From NCBI RefSeq assembly GCF_003944765.1, contig NZ_RWIU01000004.1:434001-498000 (forward strand): a stretch of 64,000 nt of DNA. The letters are read 5' to 3'. The position numbers and the translations under genes are program-made. A model generated the notes under the pieces. The model saw only the letters and a program-made list of their open reading frames with translations, ran no database searches and was not told where the DNA came from. Of this stretch, positions 34,712 to 42,855 are shown one piece after another (position 1 is the first letter of the stretch; every line of letters begins with the position of its first letter). The DNA is from Hymenobacter perfusus. Its GTDB lineage: Bacteria; Bacteroidota; Bacteroidia; Cytophagales; Hymenobacteraceae.

Positions 34712-34716
34712 CAGCT
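34549..34716. repeat. Array of eight 21-bp tandem repeats
   Basis: Units start at 34549, 34570, 34591, 34612, 34633, 34654, 34675 and 34696. The consensus is close to CCCGAAGCTCCGCCCACCGC. Units are diverged but never change length. From 34717 to about 34870 the sequence becomes G-rich, with runs of GGGG and no clear gene. Confidence 0.9.
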
Positions 34717-34909
34717 ATTTGCACCGTTTCGGGCGTGGGGGCCGGGGTTTCGGGCAGGGCGCGGCGGGCTACGGGGGCGGGGCCGGCCGCTTACGCTGGG
34801 GTGGGCGCGGTGTTGGGTGGGGTTGGGGGCGGGGTGGGGGTAATGGCGCGGTTGTCGTTCGGGGTGACGGTACCTGCCCGCCCTGAACGTCCCGTATCTG
34901 GCCCCGTAC

Positions 34910-35085
34910 CTGGCGCGAGTTTAGCGCAGCGTAACTCGTGTCAGCCTATGACGCGAGTTTTCAACTCGCCCGCCAGAACCACCTGCCCGGCCGGCGCGGT
35001 GTTGGTTTGCCGCGTTGCGGCAGTGGAGGCGCAGCCTCCACGTCATAGGCTGGTCACGAGTTACGCTACGCTAAACTCGCGCCAG
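34910..35085. repeat. 176-bp inverted repeat beside the TIR gene
   Basis: Left arm 34910-34953 and right arm 35041-35085 share CTGGCGCGAGTTTAGCG, CGTAACTCGTG and CAGCCTATGACG, with a one-base difference in length. The interior contains a second dyad TGGAGGC/GCCTCCA at 35024-35040. It ends eleven bases from the TIR stop and marks the GC-to-AT composition boundary. No transposase is present. Confidence 0.8.
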
Positions 35086-35095
35086 TTGGATTAGA

Positions 35096-35944
35096 TTAGT
35101 AATCATAAAAATATTTTTTCCATAATTCATATAACTCTGTCTGCTGTTCTATTGTGATATTTTTATATTCAATCAGCTGTCCAAGAGAAAAATTAATCAA
35201 CGTATATATTATTGATTTTTTTAATTCTGTATTTTTAATTTTGTATTTGTCTGTAAATTCCAAATAGCAAAGATTTATTATTTCCCAAGTTTGTATTTCT
35301 CTTTCTGGTCGTAAATCAAGCTCGTAATTATATATTGATTCATCAATATTGCATTCTATAACTTGCCCTACTCCGAAATGTATATTTCTTGCTCTTACCT
35401 CTAATCCTTTTGATAATTTGCTAAGGGGCTTCTTCTGTGGTTTTAATTCGCTTAACTTTGCTGTGGATTTGACGCTTTTTTCTAAAATTTTTTTAAATAA
35501 AAAATAGCCTTTTATGTTTTGATATATATCTGGCCTTATCTGTTCTGTTAGGGTTAGTGCTAATTTATTGATAGACATTGTTGAAGTATTCAGTGCAAAC
35601 TTATCGTGAAGATATAATGAAAAATCCCTTATCTCCTCGCTGGTTATATTATGCCAGATAGGAAGTATTATCTTTTTCCCCTTGTCTTCTTTAGAAAGCA
35701 ATGATCTATATTCATAATCTGTCCATTTCTTTTTTAAAAAGTCTTTGGATATAATAACAATGCCAAATTTAGATTTAATTAAGCCATTGTCTATTGATTC
35801 AGAAAGACTATCACCTACTTTGAGAGAGAATTCATCATACCATATTTTTATACCTATTTTTTCTAAAATCTCTGCTAACTGCCTGACTATAGTGCTTTTG
35901 TCTTCTGAGGCATGCGAAATGAAAGCGTCCCAATGCTTATCCAT
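35096..35944 (-). CDS. TIR-domain protein, possible defence NADase
   Basis: 282 aa from the ATG at 35944 (MDKHWDAFISHASEDKSTIV), exactly where the TIR fold begins. The TIR domain covers about residues 1-145: FISHASEDK, IKIWYDEFSLKVGDSLSESI (BB-loop region) and IVIISKDFLKKKWTDYE, whose glutamate is in the position of the catalytic residue of TIR NADases. The C-terminal 135 residues have no recognisable domain. The gene is strikingly AT-rich (about one third GC against roughly 60% around it), which points to transfer. TIR proteins of this kind serve in anti-phage NAD depletion; no Thoeris or CBASS partner is adjacent. Confidence 0.85.
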   Translation of the reverse strand: MDKHWDAFISHASEDKSTIVRQLAEILEKIGIKIWYDEFSLKVGDSLSESIDNGLIKSKFGIVIISKDFLKKKWTDYEYRSLLSKEDKGKKIILPIWHNITSEEIRDFSLYLHDKFALNTSTMSINKLALTLTEQIRPDIYQNIKGYFLFKKILEKSVKSTAKLSELKPQKKPLSKLSKGLEVRARNIHFGVGQVIECNIDESIYNYELDLRPEREIQTWEIINLCYLEFTDKYKIKNTELKKSIIYTLINFSLGQLIEYKNITIEQQTELYELWKKYFYDY

Positions 35945-36105
35945 TCTGATTTTTATTATTCGTGCCGATTCATCGGTACGAGTGCGAATATCGGCGTCAT
36001 GTCTTAGTACGCAAGATAGTAACACTAACCTGCATTTTGCACTACCATGTACGCTACCTTATATCATTCCAAACCCCGCGTAAAGCAACCCAGCCGCCCC
36101 CGCCG

Positions 36106-36113
36106 TACCTTCG
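36106..36113 (+). promoter_or_regulatory. Variant -7 element TACCTTCG before uvrA
   Basis: TACCTTCG lies 60 nt before the ATG chosen for uvrA and inside the longer open frame, which supports the later start. No TTG is found at the -33 position. Confidence 0.35.
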
Positions 36114-36172
36114 CCTACCCCAAACTGAACCGGGCCGAAACCAAACCCGGCCCGCTTGCTGTTTACCGACCT

Positions 36173-39025
36173 ATGGCCGACAATTCCGCTCTGCAAGTAG
36201 CCGCCCCCGCGGCCGACCCCATTGACCAGCTCGACCCGCGCGAGTTTATCCTCATCAAAAACGCCCGCGTCCACAACCTCAAGAACCTGAGCGTGGCCCT
36301 GCCGCGCAACAAGTTCATTGTGGTCACGGGCCTGTCGGGCTCGGGCAAGTCGAGTCTGGCGTTTGATACGCTGTACGCCGAGGGCCAGCGCATGTACGTG
36401 GAGAGCCTCAGCAGCTACGCCCGCCAGTTCCTGGGCCGCATGGACAAGCCCGACGTGGACTACATCCGGGGCATCTCGCCGGCCATTGCCATCGAGCAGA
36501 AGGTCAGCATCAAGAACAACCGCTCCACCGTGGGCACCAGCACCGAAATCTACGACTACCTGAAGCTGCTGTTTGCGCGGGTGGGCCGCACCTACTCGCC
36601 CGTGAGCGGCGAGCAGGTGAAAAAGGACAACGTGGCCGACGTGGTGGACTACCTCATGCGCCTGCCCGCCGATACCCGCGTGATGCTGCTGGCCCCCTTG
36701 CAGCCCGCCCAGGACGGCCGCCCCATGAGCAAGGAGCTGGATCTGCTGCTCCAGAAAGGCTACAGCCGCGTGGTGGTAAACGGCGAAACCGCCTTCATCG
36801 AGGAGCTCATTGCCGAAGGCCAGCCCGAAGTGAAAGGCGAAGTCTTCATCATGATTGACCGCGCCGTCATCATCCCCGGCGACGAAGACCTGACCTTCCG
36901 CCTCGCCGATTCCGTGCAAACCGCCTTCTTCGAGGGCCACGGCAGCTTGCTGGTTAGCGAGCAGGCCAGCACCGCCACAGAACCCACCACCAAACAGTTC
37001 TCCGACCGGTTCGAACTGGACGAGGTGGTGTTTGAGGAGCCGAGCGTCAACTTCTTCTCTTTCAACAACCCATACGGCGCCTGCCAGACCTGCGAAGGGT
37101 TCGGCTCGGTGCTGGGCATTGACGAGGACCTGGTGATTCCGGACAAGAGCATGACGGTGTACGAGGGCGCCATTGCCCCCTGGCGCACCGATAAGCAGAG
37201 CGAGTGGCTGAAGCCGCTGCTCAAGAACGGCATCCGCTTCGATTTCCCTATTCACCGGCCATACAACGAACTGAGCGAAGCCGAGCGCACTCTGCTCTGG
37301 AAGGGCAACAAGTACTTTGAGGGCCTCGATACCTACTTCAAGTGGGTGAGTGAGCAGACCCACAAAATCCAGTACCGCGTGCTGCAAAGCCGCTACCGGG
37401 GCCGCACCACCTGCCCCGACTGCCGGGGCACCCGCCTGCGCAAAGACGCCCAGTACGTCAAAATCCAGGGCCAGAGCATCACCGATATCGTGCTGCTGCC
37501 GGTGAGCCGGGCCCTGGAGTTTTTCCAGACCCTCGACCTGCCCGAGCACGAAGCCAAAGTAGCCGAGCGCCTCGTGACGGAAGTTACCAACCGCCTGGAG
37601 TACCTGAACCGCGTGGGTCTGGGCTACCTCACGCTCAACCGCCTCAGCAGCACGCTGTCGGGCGGGGAAAGCCAGCGGATTTCGTTGGCTACCTCCCTGG
37701 GTTCGGCGCTGGTGGGCTCCATGTACATTCTGGATGAGCCCAGCATCGGCCTGCACCCCAAGGATGCCGAGCAGCTGATTGGCGTGCTGCGCTCCTTGCA
37801 GCAGCTTGGCAACACCGTAATTGTGGTGGAGCACGAGGACAAGATGATGGAGCAGGCCGACCAGATCATCGACATCGGGCCCGAGGCCGGCAGCGGCGGC
37901 GGTATCCTGCAGTTCCAGGGCACTTACGCCGAGGTCCTGACCTCCGATACCTACACCGGCCAGTACCTGAGCGGCCGCATGGCGGTGGAAGTGCCCAAAA
38001 CCCGCCGCCCCTGGCGCAACGCCCTGGAACTGACCGGCGCCCGCGAAAACAACCTCAAAAACGTATCGGTGAAGTTTCCGCTGAACGTGATGACGGTAGT
38101 GACGGGCGTATCGGGCTCCGGCAAAAGCACCTTGGTGAAGCGGATTCTGGCACCGGCCCTGCTCAAGCAGCTGGGCGGCGGCGCGGGCGAAGCCACCGGC
38201 AAGTTCGACCGCCTCACCGGCGTGAACGGGCAGGTAACGCACGTGGAGTTCGTGGACCAGAACCCTATCGGCAAGAGCAGCCGCTCCAACCCCGTCACCT
38301 ATGTAAAGGCCTACGACGCCATCCGGACCCTGTTTGCCGATCAGCCGCTGGCCAAGGCCCGGGGCTTTAAACCCTCGCACTTCTCGTTCAACATCGACGG
38401 GGGCCGCTGCGAGGTGTGCCAGGGCGAAGGCCAGGTGAAGATTGAAATGCAGTTCATGGCCGATATCTACCTGACCTGCGAAGCCTGCGAGGGCCGCAAG
38501 TTCAAGCAGGACGTGCTGGACGTGAAATTCCAGGACAAGGCCATCAACGACGTGCTCGACATGACCATCGAGGACAGCATCACCTTCTTCAAGGACCAGC
38601 CCAAAATCGTGGAGCGCCTCAAGCCGCTGGATGACGTGGGGCTGGGCTACATCCGTCTGGGGCAGTCGGCCAACACGCTGTCGGGCGGGGAGGCGCAGCG
38701 CGTGAAGCTGGCCTCGTTCCTGACCAAGGGCAACACCCTGCAGAACGATAAAATCCTGTTCATCTTCGACGAGCCCAGCACCGGCCTGCACTTCCACGAC
38801 ATCAACAAGCTGATGACGGCCCTCAACGCGCTGGTGGAGCAGGGCAACTCGGTACTCATCATCGAGCACAACATGGACATCATCAAGTGCGCCGACTGGC
38901 TCATCGACCTCGGCCCCGAGGGCGGCACCAACGGCGGCCACCTGCTCTTCGAAGGAACCCCCGAGGATATGATCAAGCACAAGGACACCAACCACACCGC
39001 CCGCTTCCTGGCCGAGAAGCTGTAA
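36173..39025 (+). CDS. uvrA: Excinuclease ABC subunit A
   Basis: 950 aa from the ATG at 36173; an upstream start at 36047 adds 42 residues of low-complexity sequence and overlaps the presumed promoter. UvrA is the damage-recognition ATPase of nucleotide excision repair. The first ABC module has [15 protein letters not shown] and [12 protein letters not shown]. The second has [13 protein letters not shown] and [12 protein letters not shown], followed by the Walker B segment [12 protein letters not shown]. Zinc-finger cysteine pairs are present in [26 protein letters not shown] and CEACEGRKF. The length is normal. It is followed at once by a palindromic repeat. Confidence 0.97.
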   Translation: MADNSALQVAAPAADPIDQLDPREFILIKNARVHNLKNLSVALPRNKFIVVTGLSGSGKSSLAFDTLYAEGQRMYVESLSSYARQFLGRMDKPDVDYIRGISPAIAIEQKVSIKNNRSTVGTSTEIYDYLKLLFARVGRTYSPVSGEQVKKDNVADVVDYLMRLPADTRVMLLAPLQPAQDGRPMSKELDLLLQKGYSRVVVNGETAFIEELIAEGQPEVKGEVFIMIDRAVIIPGDEDLTFRLADSVQTAFFEGHGSLLVSEQASTATEPTTKQFSDRFELDEVVFEEPSVNFFSFNNPYGACQTCEGFGSVLGIDEDLVIPDKSMTVYEGAIAPWRTDKQSEWLKPLLKNGIRFDFPIHRPYNELSEAERTLLWKGNKYFEGLDTYFKWVSEQTHKIQYRVLQSRYRGRTTCPDCRGTRLRKDAQYVKIQGQSITDIVLLPVSRALEFFQTLDLPEHEAKVAERLVTEVTNRLEYLNRVGLGYLTLNRLSSTLSGGESQRISLATSLGSALVGSMYILDEPSIGLHPKDAEQLIGVLRSLQQLGNTVIVVEHEDKMMEQADQIIDIGPEAGSGGGILQFQGTYAEVLTSDTYTGQYLSGRMAVEVPKTRRPWRNALELTGARENNLKNVSVKFPLNVMTVVTGVSGSGKSTLVKRILAPALLKQLGGGAGEATGKFDRLTGVNGQVTHVEFVDQNPIGKSSRSNPVTYVKAYDAIRTLFADQPLAKARGFKPSHFSFNIDGGRCEVCQGEGQVKIEMQFMADIYLTCEACEGRKFKQDVLDVKFQDKAINDVLDMTIEDSITFFKDQPKIVERLKPLDDVGLGYIRLGQSANTLSGGEAQRVKLASFLTKGNTLQNDKILFIFDEPSTGLHFHDINKLMTALNALVEQGNSVLIIEHNMDIIKCADWLIDLGPEGGTNGGHLLFEGTPEDMIKHKDTNHTARFLAEKL

Positions 39026-39059
39026 AAAGATCAATGCGTACAGCCGTTTCGTGAATGAC

Positions 39060-39178
39060 GCACCGGTCCGGCGGCTGCAAGCCGTCGGGCCGGTTGTCGT
39101 AAGGCTCGTCAGCACGACAACGTAATAGCGTCAGCTTGCGGTAACCGGCCCGACGGCTTGCAGCCGCCGGACCGGTGC
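39060..39178. repeat. Palindromic element copy A (119 bp)
   Basis: Arms 39060-39095 and 39143-39178 are perfectly complementary over 36 bp (GCACCGGTCCGGCGGCTGCA at the outside), around a 47-nt centre. The centre is the reverse complement of the centre of copy B at 40106, so the two copies lie in opposite orientation on either side of the TspO-like gene. Confidence 0.92.
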
Positions 39179-39186
39179 AACGGCGC

Positions 39187-39277
39187 TAAAACTGTCATTC
39201 CGAGCGGAGCGAAGAATCTGAGTCGGTCCCCAAGTGGGTAACCCAGATTCCTCGCTTCGCTCGGAATGACAGTTTTA
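39187..39277. repeat. Inverted repeat of the ACTGTCATTCCGAGCGGAGC family
   Basis: Arms 39187-39220 and 39244-39277 match at 32 of 34 positions. The same arm sequence, with TCCTGAG for TTCCGAG, recurs at 62571-62680. It fills the gap between copy A and the TspO-like gene start. Confidence 0.88.
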
Positions 39278-39293
39278 GGAGCATATTCGTCCT

Positions 39294-40100
39294 ATGAACA
39301 CTTCTACTTCTACCGCCGCCTTTGAGGCGCTGACGGCTCCCACGGAAAGCCGGGCCTGGCGTTGGGCGGCTTCGGCAGCCATTGTGGGCAATATTGCCCT
39401 GAACTACGTGTCGCAGCGGTTTCCTTTCAATGGGCAGACCAACGCAGTGGTTTCCGGCAAATACCCCACGCCGCTCACGCCGGCCGGCTACGCCTTCAGC
39501 ATCTGGGGCGTGATATTCCTGAGTCTGCTGGTGTACGCCGTGTGGCAGCTGCTGCCGGCCCAGCGTCGCCACCCCCTGCCCGATGCCGTGGCCCGGCCGC
39601 TGGTGCTGGTAAACCTGCTGACCGGGCTGTGGCTGGTAGTATTCGCCTACGAGCTGCTGCCGCTGAGCGTGGTGGTGATGCTGGGCATCCTGGCCGGGCT
39701 GGCAGTAGTGTACGGCCGCGTGCGGCATTTTGCCGCTCGGGGCGAGGCGCCGGCCTGGGTTAACATTCCCTTCGGACTATACCTGGGCTGGATTTCGGTG
39801 GCGCTGGTGGTGAATGCCACCGTGGCCCTGGGAACCCGCTGGCAGGTAAGTGAGGCCAAGGGCGCAGAACTGGCCATTATCATGGTAGGCATCGTGGCCG
39901 GGCTGGCGCTGAATGTTACCAAGCGGTTCCGGGAGCTGGCTTATCCGGCGGCCGTTACCTGGGGCTTGGTAGGCATCTGGGCCGCCCGCCGGGCTGATGC
40001 CGATACGCTGGTACTGGCCTGGATGGCCCTGGCGGCGGCCGCGCTGGTGGCCGTGGCGGCGCTGGGGTTGGTATGGTGGGGCAGGAGAGAAGCGAAGTAG
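39294..40100 (+). CDS. TspO/MBR-related tryptophan-rich sensory protein
   Basis: 268 aa, seven or eight hydrophobic helices, inner membrane. The family motif TPAGYAFSIWGVIFL occurs near residue 64; further aromatic positions follow in LGWISVALVVNATVAL near 165. It is longer than classical five-helix TspO (about 160 aa) and belongs to the extended Bacteroidota type. TspO proteins bind tetrapyrroles and similar ligands. It stands alone between two palindromic elements. Confidence 0.82.
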   Translation: MNTSTSTAAFEALTAPTESRAWRWAASAAIVGNIALNYVSQRFPFNGQTNAVVSGKYPTPLTPAGYAFSIWGVIFLSLLVYAVWQLLPAQRRHPLPDAVARPLVLVNLLTGLWLVVFAYELLPLSVVVMLGILAGLAVVYGRVRHFAARGEAPAWVNIPFGLYLGWISVALVVNATVALGTRWQVSEAKGAELAIIMVGIVAGLALNVTKRFRELAYPAAVTWGLVGIWAARRADADTLVLAWMALAAAALVAVAALGLVWWGRREAK

Positions 40101-40105
40101 AACGC

Positions 40106-40220
40106 TCCGGTCCGGCGGCTGCAAGCCGTCGGGCTGGTTGCCGCAAGCTGACGTTGCTACGCCGTTGTGCTGACGAACCGGACGACGACCGGCCCGACGG
40201 CTTGCAGCCGCCGGACCGGA
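40106..40220. repeat. Palindromic element copy B (115 bp)
   Basis: Arms 40106-40138 and 40188-40220 are complementary over 33 bp with one G-T pair (outer TCCGGTCCGGCGGCTGCAAG). The 49-nt centre starts TGCCGCAAGCTGACG and resembles copies A (reversed) and C. It begins six bases after the TspO-like stop codon. Confidence 0.92.
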
Positions 40221-40279
40221 ACCACTACCCCGCATTCCCCTAACTTGCGGGCCAACTCCCAACCTCAACCCTTTCCGCA

Positions 40280-41044
40280 ATGCGTAAGAATATTGTCGCT
40301 GGCAACTGGAAGATGAATACCACTCTCCAGGATGCCCAGGCCCTGATTTCCGAAATCGTACACATGGTGCAGGACGAAGTAACCGGCTCCTCGGTAGAGG
40401 TGGTGGTGTGCCCGCCGTTCCCGTTCCTGTCGGCCGTGGGCAAGCAGCTGCCCGAGGGCGGCCGGTTCCACTTGGGCGCACAGAACTGCCACCAGAAGGA
40501 AAGCGGCGCGTTTACCGGCGAAGTATCGGCTAAGATGCTGCAGTCGGTGGGCGTGGAGTACGTGATTCTGGGTCACTCGGAGCGTCGCCAGTATTTCCGC
40601 GAGGACGACGAGCTGCTGAGCCAGAAGCTGAAAGCCGCGCTGGCCGCCGGCCTCAAGCCTATCTTCTGCGTGGGCGAAACCTTGGAAACCCGCGAGGCTG
40701 ACGAAACTTTCAAGTACTTGGAGAAGCAGCTGAAAGACGGCCTGTTTCACCTCAGCAATGAGGAGTTCGACCAGGTAGTTATTGCCTACGAGCCCATCTG
40801 GGCCATCGGGACCGGCAGAACGGCTACCAGCGCCCAGGCCCAGGAAGTACACGCCTTCATCAGGGAGCAGATTGCCCGCGCCTACGACGCCGAGGCGGCC
40901 CTGAACACCAGCATCCTCTACGGTGGTTCGGCCAACGCCCAGAACGCCCGCGAGCTGTTCAGCCAGCCCGACGTCGACGGCGGCCTTATCGGCGGTGCCG
41001 CCCTCAAGTCCCGCGACTTCACGGAAATCATCAAGTCGTTCTAA
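40280..41044 (+). CDS. tpiA: Triose-phosphate isomerase
   Basis: 254 aa TIM barrel that interconverts dihydroxyacetone phosphate and glyceraldehyde 3-phosphate in glycolysis. AGNWKMN near residue 8 holds the catalytic lysine, VILGHSERRQYF near 94 the catalytic histidine, and VIAYEPIWAIGTGRTAT near 168 the catalytic glutamate and start of the flexible loop. LYGGSAN and LIGGAALKS bind phosphate. TAACTTGC at 40241 could be a variant -7 element. Monocistronic. Confidence 0.98.
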   Translation: MRKNIVAGNWKMNTTLQDAQALISEIVHMVQDEVTGSSVEVVVCPPFPFLSAVGKQLPEGGRFHLGAQNCHQKESGAFTGEVSAKMLQSVGVEYVILGHSERRQYFREDDELLSQKLKAALAAGLKPIFCVGETLETREADETFKYLEKQLKDGLFHLSNEEFDQVVIAYEPIWAIGTGRTATSAQAQEVHAFIREQIARAYDAEAALNTSILYGGSANAQNARELFSQPDVDGGLIGGAALKSRDFTEIIKSF

Positions 41045-41047
41045 GTA

Positions 41048-41140
41048 TAGAAGTGAGCGTTTAGAACCGAGAGCTTAGAATTGAGAAGTAGTCGGCCACA
41101 TTTTTGCTTCTCACCTCTTGGCTCTCAGCTCTCACTTCTA
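41048..41140. repeat. Decayed inverted repeat of GAGAGCTTAGA-type units
   Basis: TAGAAGTGAG at 41048-41057 faces CTCACTTCTA at 41131-41140, with further imperfect pairing (GAGAGC, TTGAGAAG) inside. It lies between tpiA and the DUF6150 gene. Confidence 0.5.
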
Positions 41141-41153
41141 CCATTCCGCCTCC

Positions 41154-41534
41154 ATGCTCCCAACGCTGCTTCTCTCCGGCCTGCTGGCCCTCAACCCGTT
41201 TGCCTCCGCGCCCCGCGTGCCGCTGGCGGCTCCGGCCGTGGCGGTTTCCGTGGATGGGTGCCGGATCTTCGGTTCCGTCTTCCTGGAAACCGACCCGCGC
41301 CGCAAGAGCCAGTGTTTCGGGGTGGTGTATCTGGAGCCGGAGGAAGCCTTTGCCGACGTGCTCATCTACCCGGAAACCAACAAGCTATTTGCCGACAAAG
41401 CTGGCCTCTGGTATCTGGCCGATTCGCCCCACTTCGCCGATTACGCGCTGTTCGTGACGGACAACCGCAACCTGGCCGACTTCTCCATTCACTATACCAA
41501 AGTGCGCAGCTACGCTGGCTGCCGGAAGCAGTAA
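41154..41534 (+). CDS. Exported DUF6150 family protein
   Basis: 126 aa from the ATG at 41154, which starts a signal peptide (LPTLLLSGLLALNPFASA). The mature part is the DUF6150 fold: CRIFGSVFLETDPRR near residue 35, AFADVLIYPETNKLFADK, LADSPHFADYALFVTD, LADFSIHYTKVRSYAGC. The repeating FAD/LAD phrases are typical of the family. Function unknown; probably periplasmic. Confidence 0.8.
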   Translation: MLPTLLLSGLLALNPFASAPRVPLAAPAVAVSVDGCRIFGSVFLETDPRRKSQCFGVVYLEPEEAFADVLIYPETNKLFADKAGLWYLADSPHFADYALFVTDNRNLADFSIHYTKVRSYAGCRKQ

Positions 41535-41537
41535 GTT

Positions 41538-41638
41538 AGCAGTGAGGTATAAAAAGTGAGCGGTGAGACGCTCGTTCTGAAACCCAGTTGGGCCAACAGA
41601 ACGAGCGTCTCACCGCTCACTTTTTATACCTCACTGCT
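41538..41638. terminator. Perfect 42-bp stem between convergent genes
   Basis: Arms 41538-41579 and 41597-41638 are perfectly complementary over 42 bp around a 17-nt loop. The stem contains AAAAAGTGAGCGGTGAGACG. It starts four bases after the DUF6150 stop and ends eight bases from the OmpA stop, so it probably terminates both transcripts. Confidence 0.85.
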
Positions 41639-41645
41639 GTAACAG

Positions 41646-41990
41646 TTACAGCTTCACCAGCTCCACCCGGCGGTTTTTGGCCCGTCCTGCTTCCGTGGTG
41701 TTGTCGGCTAGTGGTTTGGTCTGGCCGAACCCGGCGGGCTGGAGGCGACTGCCGGCAACCCCTGCTTTGGTAAGCTCGGCAACCACCGTAGCGGCGCGGT
41801 CATCGGAAAGCTGCTGATTCCGGCCTGGGGTGCCCACGTTATCGGTGTGGCCCTGCACGGCTAGGCGCAGCTGCGGGTTTTGCTGCAACAGCTTCAGGAC
41901 CTCCGCCATCGTGCCCGCCGACTCGGGCCGGAGGGTGGCTTTATCCGTGTCGAAGTTGAGGTAGAGGGCTATGTGGCCTTCCGTATCTAG
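41646..41990 (-). CDS. OmpA C-terminal domain, -1 frame continuation of the upstream lipoprotein
   Basis: In this frame, codons from 41990 read LDTEGHIALYLNFDTDKATL and run into the OmpA peptidoglycan-binding domain: LAVQGHTDNVGTPGRN, LSDDRAATVVAEL and GRAKNRRVELVKL. The first in-frame ATG, at 41909, would cut off the first strand of the domain and leave no export signal. The sensible product is therefore a fusion with the lipoprotein frame that ends at 41987, by a -1 shift on the A9 tract at 41991-41999. The fused chain would be about 347 aa, an outer-membrane lipoprotein tethered to the wall. Confidence 0.75.
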   Translation of the reverse strand, partial: LDTEGHIALYLNFDTDKATLRPESAGTMAEVLKLLQQNPQLRLAVQGHTDNVGTPGRNQQLSDDRAATVVAELTKAGVAGSRLQPAGFGQTKPLADNTTEAGRAKNRRVELVKL

Positions 41991-42688
41991 TTTTTTTTTA
42001 ACTCTTCGGCCGGTAGCACCGTGGCCTGTTGCGGCATGGCGGCGCGCTCCGTCACGGTGAGGTTATAGTCCCCGTCGCTGCCCAGCGGCGTTACCTGCGC
42101 CCATACTTCCTTATCCTTTTGCCGGATAACGTAGGTGCTGGTTTCGTGGTCGGTGCTCACGCTCCATTTGCCGTGCTTGTACACCGCATCCGAGCCGATT
42201 TTGTCAATAGCTTCCTGGGGTACTTTGCCGGCAAACACCTTCACTGCCCCCAGCCCGGTTAGCAGCGTTTCATAGTTACGCTGAATCATCAGCTCAGAAG
42301 CTTTTTTCTCGCCGCTGCTCTCATCAAATAGCCGCTGCGACACTTTGCCTTCTATCGGCACCAGGTTCTTGCCATCATACACGTAAGCCATTTCGAAGTC
42401 GTAGTCCTCGCTGTTGCTGGTATTGACTTCGTAGCCCTTCAGCGCGCTCAGGTAAGGAAAGCCGCCCAGATTGGCTGCTGTAACGGGTACGGTATTGATA
42501 TCGAAGGTGGCCGCCGGAGCGGTAGCAGGCGTGGCCTCAGGCGTTTCCGTAGCGGCCGGAGCCGCAGTGCTGGTGGTAACGGTTTGGGTTTCGGTGGTGG
42601 TTTCTTCGGCTTTGTCCTTGCTGCCGCAGGCGGAAAGCGTGGCAGTAATGGCGAAAGCCAGGGAGAGGTAGCGCAGTGTGCGTTTCAT
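41987..42688 (-). CDS. N-terminal part of an OmpA-family lipoprotein, ends at a slippery A9 tract
   Basis: 233 aa from the ATG at 42688, with lipobox TLSAC (cysteine 21) and a Thr/Ala/Pro-rich linker to about residue 75. The globular part (FPYLSALKGYEVNTSNSEDY near 80, VYDGKNLVPIEGKV near 112) is the domain that precedes OmpA in many Bacteroidota lipoproteins. The frame ends GAG TTA AAA AAA AAC TAG, so A AAA AAA and A AAA AAC -1 slippery heptamers precede the stop directly. Without frameshifting, a lipoprotein without its wall anchor is made. Confidence 0.8.
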   Translation of the reverse strand: MKRTLRYLSLAFAITATLSACGSKDKAEETTTETQTVTTSTAAPAATETPEATPATAPAATFDINTVPVTAANLGGFPYLSALKGYEVNTSNSEDYDFEMAYVYDGKNLVPIEGKVSQRLFDESSGEKKASELMIQRNYETLLTGLGAVKVFAGKVPQEAIDKIGSDAVYKHGKWSVSTDHETSTYVIRQKDKEVWAQVTPLGSDGDYNLTVTERAAMPQQATVLPAEELKKN

Positions 42689-42855
42689 AGGAGGGGAGTG
42701 GACTTGGTTGCTCAAATAAAGATATTTTTATATTAAAATAGTCTGATGCAGGAAAGGTCTAGCTGGCATTTGGGATGGGTAAGCCGGTTTTTTGGCCGAA
42801 CTTTGCCTGCCCGGTTCAGCCGGCTTTCCCGATTTGCCTTTTTACCGAACAACTG

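Noticed and set aside
34549..34716. CRISPR-like array
   Set aside because: The 21-bp units are directly adjacent without spacers, and no cas gene is present; it is a plain tandem repeat.
34494..34886. 130-codon plus-strand frame over the 21-bp repeats
   Set aside because: Arg/Ser/His-rich product forced by the repeat; the minus-strand heptad frame is better structured and coupled to the next gene.
36059..39115. 1018-codon open frame on the minus strand
   Set aside because: It is the antisense of uvrA in high-GC DNA; its Val/His/Gly-rich composition reflects codon complementarity, and uvrA has all family motifs.
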